NCBI GenBank assembly: GCA_903854305.1
Contig: CAINWC010000067.1
Location: 1-5,897 of the forward strand
Source: an uncultured Pseudomonadota bacterium
GTDB lineage: Bacteria > Pseudomonadota > Gammaproteobacteria > Burkholderiales > Methylophilaceae
DNA: 5,897 nucleotides
Direction: 5' to 3'
The position numbers were made by a program, and so were the translations under genes. Shown piece by piece: positions 1 through 5,319 of the stretch (position 1 is its first letter; each line of letters begins with the position of its first letter). Below the pieces are notes generated by a model. It worked only from the letters and a program-made list of their open reading frames with translations, searched no databases and was not told where the DNA came from.

Positions 1-66
1 CCCCAAGACATCCGGAACAATAGTGATTGACACAAAAACTTCGTCTCCGGTAATTCCTATCCGATC
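1..66 (-). other. Sequence not belonging to subunit III, joined at a GATC site
   Basis: Reading on from HFGFEGVA (to base 67), the family expects about 20 more residues forming the last helix of subunit III. Instead the frame reads DRIGITGDEVF and onward, a soluble-looking Asp/Gly/Val/Ile mix. The change coincides with a GATC tetranucleotide at 63-66. The remaining frame is open, but 22 open codons is expected by chance quite often. The other two frames of this strand do not encode the missing helix. Possible explanations are an assembly or cloning chimera, an insertion or rearrangement in coxC, or the 5' end of an intervening element. I do not recognise the 22 residues. Confidence 0.6.
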
Positions 67-909
67 AGCAACGCCTTCAAAACCAAAATGACTCTCTGGT
101 GTAAAGTGACCTTTCATACAGCGAATCAAGATTACAATCAGCATGATTGTGCCTAATGTCACGTGGAAACCATGGAAACCAGTAAGCATAAAAAAGGTAG
201 CGCCATAAGCACCGCTACCTAAAGTCAACCCCATTTCAGTGTAAGCTTCATGGTATTCGTTTGCTTGGCAAATCAAGAAAGCAATACCAAGCGCTACAGT
301 TAACGCCATGCCAATAATCAATTGTTTGCGATTGTTTTTAATCAATGCCCAGTGCGCCCAAGTAATGGTAGCACCAGAAGTGAGCAACAATGCAGTATTA
401 ATCGCTGGTAAACCCCATGCTGCCATCGGCTTCAATAAGCCTGGTTTATACTCTGTACCCAACACCATACCACCAGGTCCTGAGGAAGGCCAAGTGCCAA
501 GAAAGTCTTTATAAGGCGTAAATAATGGATCAAAAGCAGCTAAATCTGGTACAGAAATAATCCGCATATAAAACAACGCACCAAAAAATGCCGCAAAGAA
601 TGCAACTTCAGAGCAGATAAACACGATCATACCAACGCGAAAAGATTTATCCTCCCATTTAGTATACTTGCCACTGATGCTTTCATTGACAACAGCTCCC
701 AACCACTTAAACACCATTAATGAGATTATAAGTGCTCCTATAATCATCATCCATTTGCCAGGGGCTTGTAGATAAGCCAAATCTTTGCTTTTATCTGTGG
801 CTACCGTAAAAATAAAGCCAGATGCCAGTGTTAGCAAGCCCGCAGATATGATTGAAGGGTAAATACTACCGTGCGGTACGTAATAATGATTGTCTGAATG
901 TGTCGCCAT
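1..909 (-). CDS. coxC: Cytochrome c oxidase subunit III, 3' end off the window and aberrant
   Basis: This is subunit III (CoxC/CtaE) of the aa3 oxidase, an inner-membrane core subunit that binds lipid and sustains turnover and proton uptake by subunit I. The frame is open for 303 codons to the edge. Family signatures are clear: KWEDKSFRVGM near residues 84-94, CSEVAFFAAFF with the conserved membrane Glu at E101, INTALLLTSG, NEYHEAY, GSGAYGATFFMLTGFHGFHV, and HFGFE at 274-278. Six of the usual seven membrane helices can be traced. The ATG at 907-909 is preceded by GGAG-type Shine-Dalgarno GGGAG (917-921) with a 7-nt gap, which fixes the start. From D282 on (bases 1-66) the protein no longer resembles the family, which should continue with a WYWHFVDVVW-like seventh helix. 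No other frame restores it. It lies 113 nt downstream of ctaG. The gene call is secure; its C-terminus is not. Confidence 0.95.
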   Translation of the reverse strand, partial: MATHSDNHYYVPHGSIYPSIISAGLLTLASGFIFTVATDKSKDLAYLQAPGKWMMIIGALIISLMVFKWLGAVVNESISGKYTKWEDKSFRVGMIVFICSEVAFFAAFFGALFYMRIISVPDLAAFDPLFTPYKDFLGTWPSSGPGGMVLGTEYKPGLLKPMAAWGLPAINTALLLTSGATITWAHWALIKNNRKQLIIGMALTVALGIAFLICQANEYHEAYTEMGLTLGSGAYGATFFMLTGFHGFHVTLGTIMLIVILIRCMKGHFTPESHFGFEGVADRIGITGDEVFVSITIVPDVLG

Positions 910-947
910 GCAATGACTCCCGTGCATTTTATAAATATATTAAAATC

Positions 948-968
948 TCAATGGCTAAATACCGCCAT
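948..968 (-). other. Possible six-codon leader ORF ahead of coxC
   Basis: In the 113-nt gap between ctaG and coxC there is an ATG at 966-968 opening MAVFSH and a TGA at 948-950. It has a good Shine-Dalgarno, AAGG, 7 nt upstream (within 976-979). The strength of the ribosome site compared with the tiny frame is the only evidence. Many betaproteobacterial clusters have a DUF2970 gene at this place, and no frame long enough for one exists here. It may be a translated leader, a relic, or chance. Confidence 0.2.
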
Positions 969-1022
969 GACCTCACCTTAAACTACTGCTATCCAACCCA
1001 AAAACTACTGTAAATTTTATTC

Positions 1023-1577
1023 TTAATTTTTAACCGCCGGAAAAAATGCGTATGACAATGTCATATCAGATATCTCTTTTGGTAACTCCGGACTCACAAA
1101 AAAACGTAATGGCATTTCTTTTTCTTCGCCAGGCTTCAGCGACTGGTTGACAAAACAAAAACATTCAATTTTCTTCAAATTAGCCGCAGCTATACCCGGC
1201 GTAATACTTGGTACTGCACGGCCAGTCGCCACTTCGTTCGTCGTATTTTTTGCGACAAAAATCACTGTTTCAATTTTGCCTGGATGCAACTTAACACTCG
1301 ATTGTTTTGGATAAAAATTCCAACCCAATCCAGGCATTACATTAGTGGTAAATTGAACATTTACCCATCGCGTATTATCAACTTTTGCCATTGATATAAC
1401 GGCTGCAGTATTGCTAGTTTTACCATTCAAGCCCGTTAAACTACATAAAACGTCATACAAAGGAACAAGCGCAAAAGCAAACAATAATGAACCGATAACC
1501 AACCATACCAACTTGGTGACAAGCTTTTTATTTTTTAAATCAATCTGCTCTTTGACTGTTAATGCTTCATTTTTCAT
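1023..1577 (-). CDS. ctaG: Cytochrome c oxidase assembly protein CtaG/Cox11 (CuB chaperone)
   Basis: This is the membrane-anchored copper chaperone that inserts CuB into subunit I. The 184 residues begin with a short cytoplasmic segment rich in Lys and Glu, then one membrane anchor (about 22-40), then VPLYDVLCSLTGLNGKT with the conserved Cys45, followed by a periplasmic immunoglobulin-like domain. The copper-binding pair is seen as C139-F-C141 in IECFCFVNQSL, and the typical ending LPKEISDMTLSYAFF is present, so the protein looks complete and of normal length. The start ATG directly follows the TAA of the small upstream gene (1578-1580) with no strong ribosome site of its own, so translation is probably coupled to that gene. 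Its place between the coxA-linked small gene and coxC is the normal one. The family is secure. Confidence 0.96.
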   Translation of the reverse strand: MKNEALTVKEQIDLKNKKLVTKLVWLVIGSLLFAFALVPLYDVLCSLTGLNGKTSNTAAVISMAKVDNTRWVNVQFTTNVMPGLGWNFYPKQSSVKLHPGKIETVIFVAKNTTNEVATGRAVPSITPGIAAANLKKIECFCFVNQSLKPGEEKEMPLRFFVSPELPKEISDMTLSYAFFPAVKN

Positions 1578-1691
1578 TTAGTGATGCCATATTGTAAACA
1601 TTGACACTACATACCAAACAAATGCAATGCCTCCTAAAATATATGCAATTTTCTTACTACTACTTTTAGTTGCGATTTCTTTATTGTCCAT
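1578..1691 (-). CDS. Small single-helix membrane protein, candidate oxidase assembly protein
   Basis: A 37-residue frame lies between coxA and ctaG. It starts MDNKEIATKSSSKK, a basic polar head, followed by one hydrophobic stretch (about 15-35, containing GGIAFVWYVVSMF) and ends IWHH. The positive residues before the helix predict the N-terminus in the cytoplasm. It fits the position and build of the short cytochrome oxidase small assembly proteins annotated in betaproteobacteria between ctaD and ctaG, although I cannot confirm homology from so short a sequence. A weak GGA ribosome site lies 5 nt before the ATG (1697-1699). Its TAA is directly followed by the ctaG ATG, which supports translation as part of the operon. 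No other in-frame ATG lies before the upstream stop. Confidence 0.75.
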   Translation of the reverse strand: MDNKEIATKSSSKKIAYILGGIAFVWYVVSMFTIWHH

Positions 1692-1703
1692 ATCTATCCA
1701 AAC

Positions 1704-1741
1704 AAAACCCAGCGTAACTATTTAAAATTTAGCTGGGTTTT
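1704..1741 (-). terminator. Hairpin terminator or attenuator between coxA and the small gene
   Basis: AAAACCCAGC (1704-1713) pairs perfectly with GCTGGGTTTT (1732-1741) around an 18-nt AT-rich loop. Read on the minus strand it begins 6 nt after the coxA stop codon and its 3' arm runs into TTTTGTTT, as in an intrinsic terminator. Because the operon continues, partial termination would give more coxB-coxA message than message for the small gene, ctaG and coxC. It could instead protect the 3' end of a processed coxBA message. The plus-strand reading is also T-rich, but no gene is seen upstream on that strand. Confidence 0.65.
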
Positions 1742-1747
1742 TGTATT

Positions 1748-3340
1748 CTATTTTACAATCGGTTGCTCAGTAAAGCTGTGGTAAGGAGGTGGAGATGGCA
1801 ATGTCCATTCCAAGCCTTTTGCACCTTCCCACACTTGATCTGTCGCTTTTTTGCCGCCTCTTGCGCAACTTACAATGTTATACACAAATAACAATTGTGA
1901 GAAACCAAGAACAAATGCCGCAATTGATGAAATCATATTAAATTCAGCAAACTGCAATGCATAGTCAGGAATACGACGTGGCATACCAGCCAAACCTAAG
2001 AAGAACTGTGGAATGAAAGTTAAGTTAAACGAAATTGCAGTTAACCAGAAGTGCAGTTTACCTAATTTTTCACTATACATGTGACCTGTCATTTTAGGTA
2101 ACCAGTAGTAAGTACCGGCCATGATCCCCATGATACCGCCAGCAAATAATGTGTAGTGGAAATGAGCCACTACAAAGTAACTGTTGTGGTATTGCGCATC
2201 CGCCGCAACATCAGCAAGCATTAAACCTGTTAAACCACCAATACCAAACAAAATAATCCAGCCCACTGCAAACAACATAGGTGTTTCAAAACTCATTGAG
2301 CCTTTCCACATAGTTTTAATCCAGCAGAAGAACAATACTGCTAATGGTAGTGAAATCGCCATCGTGCTGTACATAAAGTAAAGCAATGCAGGCACTGGCA
2401 TACCTGCGGTAAAGAAGTGATGCGCCCAAACGACAACCGATAATGCACCAATTGCCCAGAATGAATACACTTGTGCTTTGTAACCATACATTGGCTTACG
2501 TGAAAATGTTTCTAAAATTTGTGGAATGAAACCCCAAACAGGAAGTAACAAAATATAAACTTCTGGGTGTCCAAAGAACCAAAACAAATGCTGGAACATG
2601 ATTGGGTCACCACCGCCAGCTGCATCAAAAAAGTGCGTACCAAAATGACGATCAGTTAACAGCATAGTCACTGCACCAGCTAATACTGGAATGGTCGCAA
2701 TTAGCAAGAACGCCGTAATCAACCAACCCCATGCGAACATAGGCATTTTCATTAAGGTCATGCCAGGTGCACGCATATTGAATAAAGTAACAATAATGTT
2801 GATTGAACCTAATACAGAAGAAATACCTAATAAGTGAACTGCAAAAATCGCAAAATCTACACCGATACCGCCTTGCACTGAAAGCGGCGGATAGAATGTC
2901 CATCCGGTAGCCAGTGCGCCATCACCAATACCAAATAATGCAAGTGTGAACGGTAATGTTAAAAGAATCGCTGAAGGTGGTAACAACCAAAAGCCCCAAT
3001 TATTCAAACGTGGCAATGCCATATCTGGCGCACCAATTTGCAAAGGGATCATCCAGTTTGCGAAACCTGTTGCAGCTGGCATTAACGCAGCAAAAATCAT
3101 AATCAACGCATGTACGCCAATCAGTTGATTAAAGAACTCCGGATTTAACAACTGAAGACCTGGCTGAAACAATTCAGCACGAATCGCTAAAATCATGCTG
3201 CCGCCAACAAAAAACATAATCAGCGAGAAAGTAAGGTACATCGTACCGATGTCCTTATGGTTGGTGGTGGTTAGCCAGCGCATAATCCCTGAAGGATGTT
3301 CAGCATGCTCTTCATGATGTGCTACCGTTGTTGTACTCAT
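1748..3340 (-). CDS. ctaD: Cytochrome c oxidase subunit I, aa3 type, lacking K-channel residues
   Basis: This is the catalytic subunit (CoxA/CtaD), which reduces O2 to water at haem a3-CuB in the inner membrane. It has 530 residues, the usual length, with about 12 helices. Haem a ligands are H77 and H395, haem a3 ligand H393, CuB ligands H258, H307 and H308, and the cross-link Tyr is Y262 in HPEVY. D-channel markers D106, N114 and E260 are present, so it resembles A1-type oxidases. The usual helix VIII motif PTGxK reads PLAVL (332-336), so Thr and Lys of the K-channel are L333 and L336, and the helix VI Ser is P273. The normal MHG at haem a is VHA (76-78). The Mg-site HD pair is H385-N386. 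PRR (454-456) is kept. AGGAG lies 6 nt before the ATG. The gene follows coxB by 59 nt. Function as an oxidase is likely; its proton uptake is uncertain. Confidence 0.97.
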   Translation of the reverse strand: MSTTTVAHHEEHAEHPSGIMRWLTTTNHKDIGTMYLTFSLIMFFVGGSMILAIRAELFQPGLQLLNPEFFNQLIGVHALIMIFAALMPAATGFANWMIPLQIGAPDMALPRLNNWGFWLLPPSAILLTLPFTLALFGIGDGALATGWTFYPPLSVQGGIGVDFAIFAVHLLGISSVLGSINIIVTLFNMRAPGMTLMKMPMFAWGWLITAFLLIATIPVLAGAVTMLLTDRHFGTHFFDAAGGGDPIMFQHLFWFFGHPEVYILLLPVWGFIPQILETFSRKPMYGYKAQVYSFWAIGALSVVVWAHHFFTAGMPVPALLYFMYSTMAISLPLAVLFFCWIKTMWKGSMSFETPMLFAVGWIILFGIGGLTGLMLADVAADAQYHNSYFVVAHFHYTLFAGGIMGIMAGTYYWLPKMTGHMYSEKLGKLHFWLTAISFNLTFIPQFFLGLAGMPRRIPDYALQFAEFNMISSIAAFVLGFSQLLFVYNIVSCARGGKKATDQVWEGAKGLEWTLPSPPPYHSFTEQPIVK

Positions 3341-3399
3341 TTCTTTCTCCTAATTACTAAAACTAAATAATTTCCGTTTTATTAAATTACACTTATTAT

Positions 3400-4572
3400 T
3401 TACTGGCGAGCTTCTTTCACCTGTGACGGTTGTAGCATGTCACCAACGCTATTACCTAATGCATTACGCTCATAGGTAATTACTGAAGCAATTTCCGTGT
3501 CATTTAGCATTGCTTTCCATGCAGGCATCACACGTACACCATTTAATACGCGATCTAGATGACTATCTTTCAGGTATTTACCATCCGCACCAAAAATTGG
3601 TCCATTCGCGATTTTGCTGCCTGTTAATGGTGGAAATGCCGGAGGTAAACCAGCACCAGTGATTTGGTGACAAACTGCACAGTTTTTCTCATACACAAGC
3701 TTACCATTGGCAATAAGGTCTTCTTTTGTCCACACTTTATCAGCACCAGCAGAAGCCTTAGCGAGCTCCTCTTTTTTAGTAGCAACCCATGCTTTGTATT
3801 CTGCCATTGGCAATGCATCAACTACCACAGGCATATAACCATGACCCTTGCCGCACAATTCCTTACATTGTCCGCGATAAGTACCAGCCTTCTCAATTTG
3901 AACCCAAGTTTCACGAATAAAACCTGGTACAGCTACGCGTGAAGAACCAAATTGCGGCACCCACCAATTATGCAACACATCGGTTGATGTCATTAAAACA
4001 CGTACTTTTTCGCCCACTGGCAACACTAAATGGTTATCTACCTCAAGCAGGTAATGCTCGTTTTTTACACCTTGATAGCCTTTTTCTGTTTGCTCTTTTG
4101 GTGTTGACAAATTACTGATAAATTTAATGCCTTGGGCATCACCATCCATGTATTCATACTGCCAGCGCCATTGTGAGCCAGTAATTTTGATTACCATGGT
4201 CGCTTTATCACGCGTATCTTCCATCATCAATACGCTGTGATAAGCAGGTATACCCATAATGACAAAGTCAATCAGTAAAAGAATAGCAAATGGAATCAAT
4301 GTCCAAAAAATTTCAACTGCAGTTGATGGCGCTTTATCTGTAACCGGTTTAAAATTTTTGCTTTTACGATGTGAAAAAATGGCGTAAATCATAATTACAA
4401 GAACGACCACAAAAATGGCCATTGCAATCAACATAAACTTATTATGCACATGCAGTGTATCTGTAGCCATTGGTGTTGCGGGCAGCGGAAAATTCCAAGC
4501 GTATTCAGCACACGCATTGAGTGAAGCAAGCATCGCTGCCAAACCTAGCCCAATTTTTTTAAAAACTTGCAT
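3400..4572 (-). CDS. coxB: Cytochrome c oxidase subunit II with fused cytochrome c domain
   Basis: This is subunit II, which receives electrons from a c-type donor and passes them through CuA to haem a. In order it has a signal peptide (about 1-22), two membrane helices (about 44-67 and 86-108), a periplasmic cupredoxin domain and a C-terminal cytochrome c domain. CuA ligands are H201, C236, E238, C240, H244 and M247 (GQCKELCGKGHGYM). The electron-entry aromatic patch is QWRWQYEY (134-141). Haem c binds at C298-A-V-C301-H302, with M349 in VMPAW as the likely sixth ligand. E87 in AVEIFWTLIP matches the Glu at the K-channel mouth of other oxidases. The signal end LNAC-A could be cut after A22 or be a weak lipobox at C21. 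At 390 residues the protein is complete. GGAG lies 8 nt before the ATG and 20 nt separate it from the DUF2244 gene. Confidence 0.97.
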   Translation of the reverse strand: MQVFKKIGLGLAAMLASLNACAEYAWNFPLPATPMATDTLHVHNKFMLIAMAIFVVVLVIMIYAIFSHRKSKNFKPVTDKAPSTAVEIFWTLIPFAILLLIDFVIMGIPAYHSVLMMEDTRDKATMVIKITGSQWRWQYEYMDGDAQGIKFISNLSTPKEQTEKGYQGVKNEHYLLEVDNHLVLPVGEKVRVLMTSTDVLHNWWVPQFGSSRVAVPGFIRETWVQIEKAGTYRGQCKELCGKGHGYMPVVVDALPMAEYKAWVATKKEELAKASAGADKVWTKEDLIANGKLVYEKNCAVCHQITGAGLPPAFPPLTGSKIANGPIFGADGKYLKDSHLDRVLNGVRVMPAWKAMLNDTEIASVITYERNALGNSVGDMLQPSQVKEARQ

Positions 4573-4592
4573 AAAATATGCTCCAAAACTAA

Positions 4593-5072
4593 TTAATAAA
4601 TATTTTTTAATTTTTGTTTGAGCTCACGCGCCAATATAGTGCGTTGCTCATCATTTATAAAATTTCTACCGAACTCAACTTCTTTACCATGAGATTGAAT
4701 AAACAGCCCACTTTTACCAATTACACCCTTACCACTTTCTACACCACGCACATTAACCTGCGCCCAATTTCTTTGTAATACCGTTGTAGTGATTTCTTTA
4801 TAATTTCTTTTTTCTACTACAACCCTATCATCTACTATCGTAATACTCTCAAAATCACCTGAATGTTGCTGGATATAATAAAAAGTGTACGCAAATGCCA
4901 AAACCTCCAATCCAGCAAATGGCAAAACCAACCAAGCACCCATATGCGCGAAACCTAATCCGACAATCAAAACAATGGCAACCAACCCCGCGAGCACTTT
5001 TATACCAGCTTCTGGAGTAAGTGAGTTATTTGGTCTAGCAATGATTTTATAACCTAAATCTGACACCGCCAT
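4593..5072 (-). CDS. DUF2244 family membrane protein, first gene of the oxidase operon
   Basis: The protein has 159 residues: a short N-terminal segment with the family-like RPNNSLTP (13-20), two closely spaced membrane helices (about 24-43 and 47-67) around GAWLVLPFAGLEVLAF, and a soluble domain of about 90 residues rich in beta strands, with RNWAQVNVR and an ending rich in Lys and Arg. This pattern is that of DUF2244 proteins, which commonly lie directly before coxB in proteobacteria. Their function is not established; a role in oxidase assembly or membrane integration is inferred only from the constant neighbourhood. AAGGA lies 6 nt before the ATG (5079-5083), supporting this start. It is the first gene after the predicted promoter, with a leader of about 70 nt, and is probably co-transcribed with coxB. 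Confidence 0.88.
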   Translation of the reverse strand: MAVSDLGYKIIARPNNSLTPEAGIKVLAGLVAIVLIVGLGFAHMGAWLVLPFAGLEVLAFAYTFYYIQQHSGDFESITIVDDRVVVEKRNYKEITTTVLQRNWAQVNVRGVESGKGVIGKSGLFIQSHGKEVEFGRNFINDEQRTILARELKQKLKNIY

Positions 5073-5134
5073 ATACTGTCCTTGAATAAGAAAACTTAAA
5101 ATTAAGCCCTCTTACAGCTTTTTGACATGCGACA

Positions 5135-5152
5135 TTTTGACGCAGGTCAAAA
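5135..5152. promoter_or_regulatory. CRP/FNR-type palindrome over the predicted start of transcription
   Basis: TTTTGAC (5135-5141) and GTCAAAA (5146-5152) form a perfect inverted repeat around GCAG. The core TTGAC-N4-GTCAA has the spacing and half-site shape of FNR/ANR/DNR boxes (consensus TTGAT-N4-ATCAA), with C/G in place of T/A at the inner position. A further half-site copy TTTTGAC lies at 5120-5126. If the promoter call is right, the site covers the start point, which predicts repression. Which regulator binds is unknown. Confidence 0.5.
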
Positions 5153-5179
5153 AATAGCACAAAAGAAAGTTACACTCAA
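5151..5179 (-). promoter_or_regulatory. Candidate sigma70 promoter of the oxidase operon
   Basis: On the minus strand TTGAGT (5174-5179, -35) is followed after exactly 17 nt by TATTTT (5151-5156, -10), each matching 4 of 6 consensus bases. TGC directly precedes the -10 (5157-5159), an extended -10 feature that would compensate. Transcription would begin near 5144, giving a leader of about 70 nt to the DUF2244 start. A rival reading uses TTGACC (within the palindrome) as -35, but no good -10 follows at 16-18 nt. Confidence 0.45.
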
Positions 5180-5192
5180 GCAGAAAGTTACA
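5164..5192. repeat. 11-bp direct repeat flanking and overlapping the -35 region
   Basis: AGAAAGTTACA occurs at 5164-5174 and again at 5182-5192, 18 bp apart (TGTAACTTTCT on the coding strand). One copy lies in the promoter spacer and the other just upstream of the -35. The arrangement suggests a tandem regulator site, though the roughly 1.7-turn spacing is not that of a known box I can name. The right copy also forms GTTAC-N6-GTAAC with 5198-5202. Confidence 0.4.
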
Positions 5193-5202
5193 TTTCCGTA
5201 AC

Positions 5203-5235
5203 AATTAAGAGGCAGTTGAAGCGAGCCTCTTAATT
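5203..5235 (-). terminator. Hairpin downstream of the parC-like gene
   Basis: AATTAAGAGGC (5203-5213) and GCCTCTTAATT (5225-5235) form a perfect 11-bp stem with an 11-nt loop, 84 nt beyond the parC-like stop. On the minus strand the stem ends in TTAATT and continues GTTACGG, so there is no proper U run. It may be a weak terminator or a message-end stabiliser that separates parC from the oxidase promoter. AGAGGC occurs once more just upstream (5243-5248). Confidence 0.5.
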
Positions 5236-5319
5236 AATTCAAGCCTCTGCGGTTATGCACCCAAGTAGCTTAGTTGTTTGAGCTAGCATTACTCGCTGAA
5301 GCAGCATTATCATCACCCA

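Noticed and set aside
1..66. An intein inserted in coxC after A281
   Set aside because: The residues after the break show no Cys/Ser start with the usual N-terminal splicing block, and too little sequence is present to test for one.
1..66. A group II intron starting at the break
   Set aside because: No GTGYG-type 5' end lies at the break; the only GTG-containing spot is deeper inside and does not fit the exon boundary.
1..90. A frameshift in coxC
   Set aside because: Neither of the other two minus-strand frames encodes the missing WYWHFVDVVW-like helix.
308..514. Plus-strand frame of 68 codons opposite coxC
   Set aside because: It lies wholly antisense to a well conserved gene, has no ribosome site and resembles no protein I know.
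2315..2317. K342 as the missing K-channel lysine
   Set aside because: The ungapped alignment through STM and W340 places K342 six residues beyond the K-channel position, on another helix face and near the membrane end; only a structural model could revive this.
2652..2903. Minus-strand frame of 83 codons inside coxA
   Set aside because: It is an out-of-frame shadow of coxA, rich in Cys, Arg and Tyr as expected for a shifted membrane-protein frame.
3624..3942. Frames on both strands over the cytochrome c part of coxB
   Set aside because: They overlap the CuA and haem c coding region in other frames and show no domain of their own.
4415..4621. Plus-strand frame across the coxB start
   Set aside because: It is antisense to the CoxB signal peptide and first helix and lacks a ribosome site.
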